Of a stretch of 64,000 nucleotides of DNA, positions 52,807 to 60,627 are shown piece after piece. The translations under genes and the position numbers were made by a program. Origin of the DNA: Alphaproteobacteria bacterium (GTDB taxonomy: Bacteria > Myxococcota_A > UBA796 > GCA-2862545); the NCBI GenBank assembly GCA_020632885.1, contig JACKEQ010000030.1:4478-68477 (forward strand), read 5' to 3'. Position 1 is the first letter of the stretch. Every line of letters starts with the position of its first letter. Under the pieces are notes generated by a model. The model searched no databases. It had not been told where the DNA came from and worked only from the letters and a program-made list of their open reading frames with translations.

Positions 52807-53020
52807 AGCTGCAGACGATCCCACTCCCGCTACAGGAGCAGAACGGGTCCACCGTCCAGGTGCCCTCGTCCGGCGTGCACTCGCCGGACTCGGGGTCCTG
52901 CGCACCGTCGCAGATGCACACGAGCGCGTCGTCGCCGTTGCAGTCCATGCGGTCCAGGTTGGGCGCGCAGACCTCGCCGGGGGAGGGACCGCAGGCCAGG
53001 AGGAGTCGGAGGAAGAGCAT
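52805..53020 (-). CDS. Small Cys-rich lipoprotein
   Basis: 71 residues. Signal MLFLRLLLAC then GPSPGE, and a mature part with eight more Cys (VCAPNLDRMDCNGDDALVC, CDG, GECTP, FCSCSG, IVCS), so a disulfide-locked mini-protein. Such small Cys-rich lipoproteins are frequent in Myxococcota-like genomes; function unknown. 21 bases downstream of the HDOD gene stop on the same strand. Confidence 0.65.
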   Translation of the reverse strand: MLFLRLLLACGPSPGEVCAPNLDRMDCNGDDALVCICDGAQDPESGECTPDEGTWTVDPFCSCSGSGIVCS

Positions 53021-53041
53021 GGGCCCATCCTAGCCCAGCCT

Positions 53042-53905
53042 TCAGATCAGCGCCGACACCACCTCGTCGAGACGGTCCTCCACGAGATCCACGGCGTTGT
53101 CGAGGTCCTCGAGGGACAGCCCGGTGGCGGCGTACGCCTCGTCCGAGATGTCGTGGGCTCGGCGCTCTCCGGCGCTCCCCCAGTGCAGCCCGATGGCGAT
53201 GGCGTCCGCCACGTGCACCATCGCGACGGCCTGACGGTGACCCCGCCACACCGCGGCGAGGGCGGAGTCGTGGTGATGGCGGGCCACCGCCACGTGGAAG
53301 CGCGGCAGACCCCAGCGCGTCAGGAGCACCTCGCCGCACTCGGGGTGCGTGAAGCCCAGCCGGTCGAGCTCGGCGTCCTCCATCATCACCTGGCCCGCCT
53401 CGGCGTCCATGAGGACGCGGCGCATCTCCATGGGCTTGCCGATGCACATCGCCAGCGTGCCCACGTCGTGGAGCAACCCGGCCACGAAGAGGTTCTCGCT
53501 GCCGATGCCCGCGCGCTGACCGAGGGCCTCCGAGAGCAGGCCGACCGCCACCGAGTGCGTCCAGAACGACCGCATCGACAGGAGGTGCTCGGGGAGTCCC
53601 CGGAACATCTGCACGACCGTCGTGGCCAGCGCGAGATCCCGGAGCTGGTCGCGCCCGAGGTACAGGCAGGCGTGTGACACCGTCTCGATCGGGCGTCGCG
53701 CGAAGCCTGGGGCGTTCACGAGCTTCAGCAGACGCGCGACCAGCCCGGGGTCCATGGACACCGCGGCCGCCATCTCCTTCGGTGTGGATGCGGGGTCCTG
53801 CAGCACCTTCGACAGTCGCACGTAGGCCCCCGGGAGGCTCCCGAGCGCCACGTCGTCGTGCAGGAACGCCGAGAGCGGGTCGACGTTCAGCTCGACGGCC
53901 GACAT
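53042..53905 (-). CDS. HDOD-domain signalling protein
   Basis: 287 residues. HDOD pattern: PGAYVRLSKVLQDPASTPKE, VSMDPGLVARLLKLVNAPGF, CLYLGRDQLRDLALATTV, FWTHSVAVGLLSEAL, VAGLLHDVGTLAM, RHHHDSALA. The HD residues are partly kept (HDVG), but HDOD proteins are usually non-enzymatic regulators. One-base overlap with the 34-codon gene; part of the PP2C/HDOD operon. Confidence 0.9.
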   Translation of the reverse strand: MSAVELNVDPLSAFLHDDVALGSLPGAYVRLSKVLQDPASTPKEMAAAVSMDPGLVARLLKLVNAPGFARRPIETVSHACLYLGRDQLRDLALATTVVQMFRGLPEHLLSMRSFWTHSVAVGLLSEALGQRAGIGSENLFVAGLLHDVGTLAMCIGKPMEMRRVLMDAEAGQVMMEDAELDRLGFTHPECGEVLLTRWGLPRFHVAVARHHHDSALAAVWRGHRQAVAMVHVADAIAIGLHWGSAGERRAHDISDEAYAATGLSLEDLDNAVDLVEDRLDEVVSALI

Positions 53906-54009
53906 CAGCGGGCCCTCGTCCGCAGGGCGCGCTCGAAGAGCCACCGCATGATCGGCCTCTCGGTGTCCACGTGGGCGAACCAGCGCCTCACGGTCTGCTC
54001 GTCGTTCAT
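53905..54009 (-). CDS. 34-residue protein coupled to PP2C and HDOD genes
   Basis: MNDEQTVRRWFAHVDTERPI then MRWLFERALRTRAR. Charged, probably one or two amphipathic helices; no signal. The ATG overlaps the PP2C stop (ATGA) and the stop overlaps the HDOD ATG (TGATG), with GGGAGGA three to four bases upstream. Tight coupling on both sides makes it a real gene in spite of size. Possible small regulator of the phosphatase; inference. Confidence 0.65.
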   Translation of the reverse strand: MNDEQTVRRWFAHVDTERPIMRWLFERALRTRAR

Positions 54010-55472
54010 GTCGTCCTCCCCTCGCGACGCACGACCAGAAGGGTCTCGTCGTCCGTCCTGTCCGCACCGTCCCGATGGCGTGCGACGTCCGCCAGCAGCG
54101 CGTCGCGCACCGCCCTGGCGTCGCTCGCATCGCGCACGCGCTGCACGACCCACTCCTCGAGCCGGTCCCGTCCGATCTGACCGCCCCAGGGGTTCTCGGC
54201 CTCCGCCAGCCCGTCCGTCGGCACCACCAGCACGTCGCCGGGCTCGAGGTGGACCTCGACCGCGGAAGGCGTGAGGGTCGCGTCGATACCGAGCGGGGGC
54301 GCGCCAGCATCCAGCCGCTCCAGCGTGCCCCCGTTGCGCACGAGGAGCCCGGCCTCGTGGCCGGCGTTGCAGTACCGCAGCAGGCTCCCGTCCCCGACGA
54401 CCTCACCGACGAACACCGTGACGAACTGCCAGGGCTCGAGGATGTCGCAGAGCATGTCGCTCACCTCGGCCAGCATGGCCTGGAGCGGGGCGTCGTGGCG
54501 CAGGGCCGCCCGCAGGTAGCCGCGCAGCGTGGACATCACGATGGCCGCGCTCACGCCGTGGCCGGAGACGTCCGCCACGCAGAACGCGAAGCCGCGGCCC
54601 GGGAGCTCGAACCAGTCGAAGTAGTCGCCCCCGCAGTCCGCCGTGGGCCGGCTGTGACCGACCACGTCGAGCCCCGGCCAGTGCGGGGTCTCCGTGGGCA
54701 TGAGCTGGAGCTGGGTGCGCCCGGCGAGCTCGAGCTCGATGCGCAGGCGCTGGCGCTCGCCGGCCACCCGCACGAGCCGCGCGTTCTCGAGGGCCACGCG
54801 GCCCAGCCGCGACACCGTCTGGAGCACCGCGGTGGCCTCAGGGTCGCCGAGGGACCAGTCCGCCAGACACACCATCGCCGGGAAGCCTCCCGCCGATCCC
54901 AGCGGCACGAGCAGCAGCCGACCGAACTCGTGGTCGGTGATCTTCAGCGACAGGCCGTCCTCGCCTGCGAGGGCCGGGATCACGATGTCGCCGGGCACAC
55001 CGAGGTCCACGAGGACCTGCCAGCCGGTGTCGCGGTGCTCGAGGAGGGCGCCCAGCGGGGCGTCCACGACGTCCATGCAGGCCGCCAGGATGCCGACGCG
55101 GACGCGCTCCTCGTCGAGCTGACCGAGGAAGGTTACGGTCCGATCGACCGCGTGCAGGTGCCGGGACGAGAACAGCAGCCGGTTCTCGAGGTGCTCCTGG
55201 AGCAGCAGGCGCACATGGGTGTTCGCGATGGCCGTGGCGGCCGCGACCGCCTGGTCGTCGGCGGCCCGCTCGCTGTCCAGGGACGCGTTCGAGCCCGGGA
55301 GGATCGGGAGCTCCGCGGTGTGGCGCAGCTCGGCCTCCCCGTGAGCGAGCACGGTCGTGCCGTCGATGCGGACGCGGAAGTCACCCACACCGTCCAGCAC
55401 GGCCTCGCCGGCGACCCCGAGCTCCTCGAGATCGGGGGCCGCGAGCACGTAGACGAGGTCACTGGAGGGCAC
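54006..55472 (-). CDS. SpoIIE/RsbU-type PP2C phosphatase
   Basis: 488 residues. A divergent N-terminal part (about 1-100), a GAF-like sensor domain (about 105-270; LGALLEHRDTGWQVLVDLGV), then a PP2C_SpoIIE domain with the metal sites GGDYFDW and VADVSGHG, YCNAGHEAGLLV, and GDVLVVPTDGLAEAEN. It should dephosphorylate a STAS antagonist such as the one at 59049. GTG 55472 overlaps the upstream HDOD gene by 14 bases; the frame to 55589 is Pro/Ser junk. The start is the weak point. Confidence 0.88.
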   Translation of the reverse strand: MPSSDLVYVLAAPDLEELGVAGEAVLDGVGDFRVRIDGTTVLAHGEAELRHTAELPILPGSNASLDSERAADDQAVAAATAIANTHVRLLLQEHLENRLLFSSRHLHAVDRTVTFLGQLDEERVRVGILAACMDVVDAPLGALLEHRDTGWQVLVDLGVPGDIVIPALAGEDGLSLKITDHEFGRLLLVPLGSAGGFPAMVCLADWSLGDPEATAVLQTVSRLGRVALENARLVRVAGERQRLRIELELAGRTQLQLMPTETPHWPGLDVVGHSRPTADCGGDYFDWFELPGRGFAFCVADVSGHGVSAAIVMSTLRGYLRAALRHDAPLQAMLAEVSDMLCDILEPWQFVTVFVGEVVGDGSLLRYCNAGHEAGLLVRNGGTLERLDAGAPPLGIDATLTPSAVEVHLEPGDVLVVPTDGLAEAENPWGGQIGRDRLEEWVVQRVRDASDARAVRDALLADVARHRDGADRTDDETLLVVRREGRTT

Positions 55473-56193
55473 GGTAGGCGTCCTGGGCGAGCTCGAGGGC
55501 TTCTGGGACCAGATCCATGGCCTCGGCGAACATGGGGTCGTCGGACGATACGTCGACGGGGCCGGGCAGGCCCACGCCGTTCGCCTCACAGGCGAGGTCG
55601 GCGAAGTGCACGGCCCGCGTGGACGGATCCTCGTCCGGCTCGTGGTGGTCGGCGATGATCTGGCCGACCTCCGCGGGCAGCTTCCAGTGCTGCGCGATCA
55701 CGCGGCCCACGGCGGCGTGGTCGTAGTCCATCGTCTCCACGAGGAGCCCGACGTCGTGCATGAGGCCGGCGAGGAACACGATGTCGCTGTCGAGGCGACG
55801 CGCGCGGGCCAGACCCACGGCGACGTGGGCCGTCGTGAAGCAGTGGAGGAAGAAGCCGTCCGTCCCGTACACCAGGTGCTCGGGCGCCCGGATCTGGCGG
55901 AGGCTGGCCGCCAGCGCGAGGTTGCGCGTCGTGCGCAGCCCCAGGCGGGCGACCGCCTCGTCCACCCGCTTCACCTCGCGTCCCCGCGAGTAGAACCCCG
56001 AGCGCGCCATGCGCAGGATCCGGCCCGCCAGGACGGGGTCGGACGCGACGATCTTCCCCACCGACCAGGTGGTCGCCTCCTCCCGGTCGAGCTCGCGCAG
56101 GATGGCGTCGAGCGACCGCGGGAGCGGTGGGATCCGCTGGGCGAGGCTCTTGGCCTCGAGCTCTCCGAGTCTCTGGTGCACTGCGCCCAGCAT
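55459..56193 (-). CDS. HDOD-domain signalling protein
   Basis: 244 residues. PPLPRSLDAILRELDREEAT, VASDPVLAGRILRMARSGFY, RLGLRTTRNLALAASLRQI, FTTAHVAVGLARARRL, LAGLMHDVGLLVETMD and IADHHEPDEDP mark the domain; the HD pair in HDVG and the later HH are kept. First gene of the minus-strand unit, with GGAGG before ATG 56193. Divergent from the RsbW-like gene (106-base spacer), so the two halves of the partner-switch system share a control region. Confidence 0.9.
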   Translation of the reverse strand: MLGAVHQRLGELEAKSLAQRIPPLPRSLDAILRELDREEATTWSVGKIVASDPVLAGRILRMARSGFYSRGREVKRVDEAVARLGLRTTRNLALAASLRQIRAPEHLVYGTDGFFLHCFTTAHVAVGLARARRLDSDIVFLAGLMHDVGLLVETMDYDHAAVGRVIAQHWKLPAEVGQIIADHHEPDEDPSTRAVHFADLACEANGVGLPGPVDVSSDDPMFAEAMDLVPEALELAQDAYRALQ

Positions 56194-56299
56194 GGGACCT
56201 CCATACGCTCCGCATCGGATCCCGGTGGCCGCCCCTTTAGGGGGATCACGCCCTCAACCGACCGCCCCCCTGGACCGAACAGGGAGGCGTGGAGGCCGG

Positions 56300-56746
56300 A
56301 TGTCGCTGCGCACCGTGACGCTCGTCGTCGGGAGCTGCTACGCCCAGGTGGCGCTCGTGACCCACCGCATGCTGGAGCTGCTGCGGAGCCTGGGGTGCGA
56401 CGACACGCGCGCCCAGCTGCTGGTGATCGGCGTCGGCGAGCTGGTGAACAACATCATCGAGCACGCCTTCGAGGAGCGGAGCGGTCACGACATCCTCGTG
56501 GAGATCCAGGCGGACGACGTCGCCCTCCACCTCCGGGTGACCGACCACGGGAGACCCGTCCCCGACGGCCTCTTCGAAGGCGTCCGTGCCCCGCGCGTCG
56601 ACCCCGACGACGTCCCCGGGCTGCCCGAGGGCGGCATGGGCCTCTACATCGCGCGCCAGCTCTTCCACCAGCTGGACTGGCGCAACCAGGACGGCGCCAA
56701 CGTGCTCTCGGCGACCGCGCTGCTCTCCAGCCCGCTGCCGGTGTGA
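56300..56746 (+). CDS. RsbW/SpoIIAB-like ATP-binding anti-sigma or switch kinase
   Basis: 148 residues, HATPase_c fold alone: N box GELVNNIIEHAF (Glu47, Asn50/51), G1 DHGRPVPD, G2 GGMGLYIARQ. Such proteins phosphorylate a STAS partner on Ser and bind a sigma factor or other target. GGAGG stands four bases before ATG 56300. Followed after two bases by the phosphorylase homologue and then the STAS gene. Confidence 0.9.
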   Translation: MSLRTVTLVVGSCYAQVALVTHRMLELLRSLGCDDTRAQLLVIGVGELVNNIIEHAFEERSGHDILVEIQADDVALHLRVTDHGRPVPDGLFEGVRAPRVDPDDVPGLPEGGMGLYIARQLFHQLDWRNQDGANVLSATALLSSPLPV

Positions 56747-56748
56747 TC

Positions 56749-59031
56749 ATGTCCAACGTCCTCGAGAACCGTCCTGCCACCACCGAGCGCCCCGCGAACC
56801 GGGACGCGCTGTCGCCGACGCTCACCGCCGAGATCCACCGCCACCTCCGCTACGTGCTCGGCACCACGCCCGGCGAGGCCACCCCCGACGAGATGCTCGC
56901 GGCGGCCAGCCACGCGGTCCGGAACCTCGTGGTGGATCGCCTGCTGGTGACGCGCACGCGGCAGGCCCAGAGCTGCCGGGTGGCCCACGTGGCCCTGACC
57001 CACGAGATCGGACCCCGGCTCGCCCACGACGTGCACGCCATGGGCTTGCACCACGCGCTCGACGACGCCCTCCGCGAGGTGGGGCTGACCCTGCAGGACG
57101 TCGCGCGGCTCGAGGTCCCGCCGGCCCTGGGTACGGGGGACCCGGCCGACGCCTCCCTGGCGCTGCTGGAGTCCCTCGCGACCCACGACCTCCCGGCGAC
57201 CGGCTACGGCCTCCGCTTCGACTACGGGCTGTTCCGCCAGGTGCTCGTGGACGGCAGGCAGGTCGAGGTGCCCGCCACCTGGGACGCCGAGCGGTCGCCC
57301 TGGCTCATCCGGAGGGCCGCGGAGGCCGTGTGGGTGCCGGTCTTCGGGCGGGTCGCCGCGCAACCGCCCGCCCCGGGCGAGCCGGCGTCCCCCTGGGTGG
57401 ACTGGCAGCTCCTCGTGGGCGTGCCGTGGGACCTCCCGATCGTCGGACACGGCGGGCGCACCGTGCAGCGCCTGCGGCTGTTCTCCGCCCGGGCGGACGT
57501 CGACCAGGACGTCACCGCGTTCGCGCCCGGCGACTTCACGGCCGCCGTGCGGGAGCGCCTGGCCCGGGAGTCCATCAGCAAGGTCGTGTACCCGGACGAC
57601 GGGTCCCTCGAGGGCGAGGAGCTGCGGCTGCTCCAGGCCTACTTCCTCTGCGCCTGTGCGGTGCGGGACGTCCTGCGCGAGCACGAGGAGCGCGGCCTCG
57701 ACGTCCGCCAGCTCGGGCGCACGCACCGCCTCCACCTCCACGGGGCCCCCGCGGCCCTCACGGTGGCCGAGCTCCAGCGGGCCCTGGTGGACGAGTACCG
57801 GCTGGACTGGGACGAGGCCTGGTCCGTGGTGCGCGGGGTGACCTCGTGGCAACCGACGGAGCGCCAGGTCCGGCCGTTCTCGCGGCGGGCGCTGCAGAAG
57901 GTCGTGCCCCGGCACCTCCAGATCCTCGACGTGCTCCACGGCCGGAGCTTCACCCGGCAGCCCCTGTTCCTGGACGGTGCGCTGGTGCCCGGTGCCCTCG
58001 GTGCCGTCGGCGCGTCCTTCGTGGAGGCCTTCCCGGACGCTCGATCCGTGCGTCAGGCCCTCCGCGGCACCGAGGGGCTCGGGCGCCTCGTCACCGACCT
58101 CGTGGGACCCGGGTGGGTCCGCGAGCCCGCCCGCCTCGCGGCCCTCGAGCCCCTGGCCGAGAAGGCCGAGGTGCAGGAGCGCTTCGCCCGCCTGCGGTCC
58201 GCCGCGAAGATCGCGCTCGCCGGCGAGACCCAGCGGCGCTCGGGGGCGACGTTCGACCCCGGCTCCCAGGTCGTCGTGCACGCCGCGCCCTTCTCGGCTC
58301 CCCATCGCCCCCTGCTCGCCATCCTGGCCGCCGTGGGCCAGGCACTTCGGGCGAAGGACGGCCACCCTGGGGTCCCGACCGCCTTCGTGCTCGCTGGCCG
58401 CGCCGCGTCGAGTGACCCGGTCGGGAAGCGGGTGATCGAGCTGGCCTCCGCGGTCGGCGCGTGGTTGGACGTGGATCCCGCCCTCCGCGGGCGGGTCGCG
58501 CTCCGCTTCGTCCCGGACCTGGACGTCCCGTTGCTCGACAGGCTCGCGGCCGCTGCGGACGTGATCACGTGCCTCGATCTGCCCGGGACCGCCCACGGCG
58601 GCGCGGCGTCGGTGGCCGCGCTGCGCGGTGCCCACACGGTGGGCGCGTGCAACGACGTGGCCATCCGGCTCCACGAGGCCCTCGGCGACGACGGCGTGAC
58701 CCTGTTCGGCGCCCTCGAGGACGTGATCGGGCAGGTCGTGAGGCGACCTCCCTCCTTCGACGACCCGTCGGTCCGGCGCGTGGTCGACGCATTGGGCACG
58801 GGGCCGTTCGGCGACTTCAGCGACCTCCGGCACCTGCTCCTCCGGCGCGACCGGACGCTCGTGCTCGCCGACCTGCCCGGGTTCCAGCGCGCCCTCGACG
58901 CCGTCCAGGCGTCCCTGCCGCGGGACGGGGCTGCCCGGTCGCTCCGCACCCTCGCCCGCTCCGGCGGGTTCACCTCGGACGCCCTGGCCCAGCGGGCGGC
59001 GCGCGTCCTCTGGCAGCTCGAGCGCTGCTGA
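56749..59031 (+). CDS. Glycogen-phosphorylase homologue lacking the PLP lysine
   Basis: 760 residues, along most of the GT35 fold. Matching stretches: ATGYGLRFDYGLFRQVLVDG (about 151-169; the family has GYGIRYEFGIFxQ), AELQRALVDEYRLDWDEAW, RALQKVVPRHLQILDVLHG. The site that carries pyridoxal phosphate (family SGTGNMKFMLNGALTIG) reads PGTAHGGAASVAALRGAHTVG near 613-632: the lysine is Gly. The GNGGLGRLA loop is also lost. It therefore cannot be a normal phosphorylase and may be a sugar or phosphate sensor. Between RsbW-like and STAS genes. ATG 56749; GTG 56743 possible. Confidence 0.82.
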   Translation: MSNVLENRPATTERPANRDALSPTLTAEIHRHLRYVLGTTPGEATPDEMLAAASHAVRNLVVDRLLVTRTRQAQSCRVAHVALTHEIGPRLAHDVHAMGLHHALDDALREVGLTLQDVARLEVPPALGTGDPADASLALLESLATHDLPATGYGLRFDYGLFRQVLVDGRQVEVPATWDAERSPWLIRRAAEAVWVPVFGRVAAQPPAPGEPASPWVDWQLLVGVPWDLPIVGHGGRTVQRLRLFSARADVDQDVTAFAPGDFTAAVRERLARESISKVVYPDDGSLEGEELRLLQAYFLCACAVRDVLREHEERGLDVRQLGRTHRLHLHGAPAALTVAELQRALVDEYRLDWDEAWSVVRGVTSWQPTERQVRPFSRRALQKVVPRHLQILDVLHGRSFTRQPLFLDGALVPGALGAVGASFVEAFPDARSVRQALRGTEGLGRLVTDLVGPGWVREPARLAALEPLAEKAEVQERFARLRSAAKIALAGETQRRSGATFDPGSQVVVHAAPFSAPHRPLLAILAAVGQALRAKDGHPGVPTAFVLAGRAASSDPVGKRVIELASAVGAWLDVDPALRGRVALRFVPDLDVPLLDRLAAAADVITCLDLPGTAHGGAASVAALRGAHTVGACNDVAIRLHEALGDDGVTLFGALEDVIGQVVRRPPSFDDPSVRRVVDALGTGPFGDFSDLRHLLLRRDRTLVLADLPGFQRALDAVQASLPRDGAARSLRTLARSGGFTSDALAQRAARVLWQLERC

Positions 59032-59048
59032 ACACCTGGAGGATCCTC

Positions 59049-59369
59049 ATGGCAACCCGAATCCAGAGCGACGCGGTCGTGCTCCGACCCCGCATGTCCC
59101 GCCTCGACGCCGCGAGTGCGGCGGGCTTCCGCTCCGAGGCGCTCCCCATGGTGCGCAACAAGAGCGTGTGCATCGTGGATCTCACCGCCGTGGGCTTCGT
59201 CGACAGCTCGGGCCTGGGGTCGCTGGTGAGCCTGCTCAAGGCCATGCGGCCGGGGTCCCAGCTGCGGCTCGCGAACTGCGCCGGGGCCGTGCGTCAGCTA
59301 CTGACCCTCACGCGCCTCGATCGCATCTTCCGTACCTACGACTCCGTGGAGGCCGCCCTCGGCGGCTGA
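59049..59369 (+). CDS. STAS-domain anti-sigma factor antagonist
   Basis: 106 residues. STAS fold with VCIVDLTAVGFVDSSGLGSL, where the Ser pair (53/54) after Asp52 includes the site phosphorylated by RsbW-type kinases and cleared by PP2C phosphatases. GGAGGA lies before ATG 59049. Completes a partner-switch set with the ATPase at 56300 and the phosphatase at 54006. Stops directly against the convergent HEAT-like gene. Confidence 0.92.
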   Translation: MATRIQSDAVVLRPRMSRLDAASAAGFRSEALPMVRNKSVCIVDLTAVGFVDSSGLGSLVSLLKAMRPGSQLRLANCAGAVRQLLTLTRLDRIFRTYDSVEAALGG

Positions 59370-60608
59370 TCAGGCGAGCGCACGCCCCATGAGCTCGGCG
59401 TAGCGGGCCTGCACGGAGGCCCGGTCCGCGTCCTCCTCGAGGTGGGGGAGGAGGGCCGTGAGCACGGGGTCCACCGCAGGGGTGGCCATGGACGCCAGCG
59501 CCCACGCGACCTGGTGCCGCTCGAAGGGATCCGCGGGCACCGGCGAGGACAGGAGCACCGCGAGCACCTCCTCCGTGCACGCCATGGCCGCGATCGACCG
59601 CGCCCAGCTGCGGTTCTCGGGCTCCTCCAGCATGGCGGCCACCCGGTCCGGCGATCGGAGACCCTGGACGTAGCCCGCGAGGGGCGCGAACCGGACGTCG
59701 AAGGGGTCGAGCGGACGGGCGTGGTGCAGGTCGTAGACCAACGCAGGCCCCGGGCCGGCGGGCCGATCGAGCGCCTCGCCCGCCTCGAGGGCGGCGCGCA
59801 CCCGACGCGCGGTGGCGGGGTCGTCCGCGCCCTGTGCGAGGCGGACGGGCAGGGGAGCCGAGGCGTCGTGGGTGCCCATCCAGCCCACCAGGAACAGGAT
59901 GTCCGGGGGCAGCGGGGGGGCCTTGCGGAGCCCGTTCGCCGCGCGGAGCAGGGCGGCCAGCGCCTCCGGACGGTCGGCCAGCAGGGTGGCCACCGCACCC
60001 TGGACCTGCCGCTTCGCCGAGCCCCGGACCGCGCCGGTCGGCAGGGACCCACCCGCCGCAGCGCAGCCCGCGTGCAGGGCATCCAGCCCGCGCGGGACGG
60101 CGTCCGGTGCGGTGCGTGCTCCGAGCTCGCAGCACGCGAGGAGCCTGGGGGCGCCGTGCTCCAGGTCCGCCCGCAGCAAGGACTCCAGAGACCGCGCGAC
60201 GTCGTCGGGATCGCCGGCCAGGGTGGCGAGCCAGAGGGGCAGGGTGGCCGCGTCGGGGTGCGCCGTGACCAGCGTCCGGAGGTGGCCAGGCGCGAGCCGG
60301 CCCGCGAGCAGGAGGAGATCGGCGGCGGAGGCACCCTCGGGACCCGCCAGGGCGGCCTCGAGGGCCGGAGTCCAGCTCTCGGGCACCTCCACGCCGAGGT
60401 GCCGGACGAACCCGAGCACCAGGGGGAGCCGCTCGGGCGGGGTGGGGCGACCGGCGAACGCCAGCGCCACGAGGGCCTCGATGCCGCCGTCCGGCGGGGT
60501 CACTGCGCGTCCGCGCGCGAGGAGCTGGAGCCGTGCCCAGTCCGCGATGGGACCGGCCTCGCCGGCCAGGGAGAGGAGCGTGTCGTCGGAGTGCAGCCAG
60601 GTCGCCAT
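59370..60608 (-). CDS. HEAT-like repeat protein
   Basis: 412 residues, nearly all helical, with repeated Leu/Ala-rich helix pairs (LVALAFAGRPTPPERLPLVL, LLLAGRLAPGHLRTLV, VAWALASMATPAVDPVLTAL). No signal, no membrane helix, no enzyme motif. Such solenoids hold protein partners. I do not recognise a closer family. 19 bases after the TPR gene on the same strand, so probably co-transcribed. Confidence 0.7.
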   Translation of the reverse strand: MATWLHSDDTLLSLAGEAGPIADWARLQLLARGRAVTPPDGGIEALVALAFAGRPTPPERLPLVLGFVRHLGVEVPESWTPALEAALAGPEGASAADLLLLAGRLAPGHLRTLVTAHPDAATLPLWLATLAGDPDDVARSLESLLRADLEHGAPRLLACCELGARTAPDAVPRGLDALHAGCAAAGGSLPTGAVRGSAKRQVQGAVATLLADRPEALAALLRAANGLRKAPPLPPDILFLVGWMGTHDASAPLPVRLAQGADDPATARRVRAALEAGEALDRPAGPGPALVYDLHHARPLDPFDVRFAPLAGYVQGLRSPDRVAAMLEEPENRSWARSIAAMACTEEVLAVLLSSPVPADPFERHQVAWALASMATPAVDPVLTALLPHLEEDADRASVQARYAELMGRALA

Positions 60609-60627
60609 GGCCGCGTCTAACCCGGGC

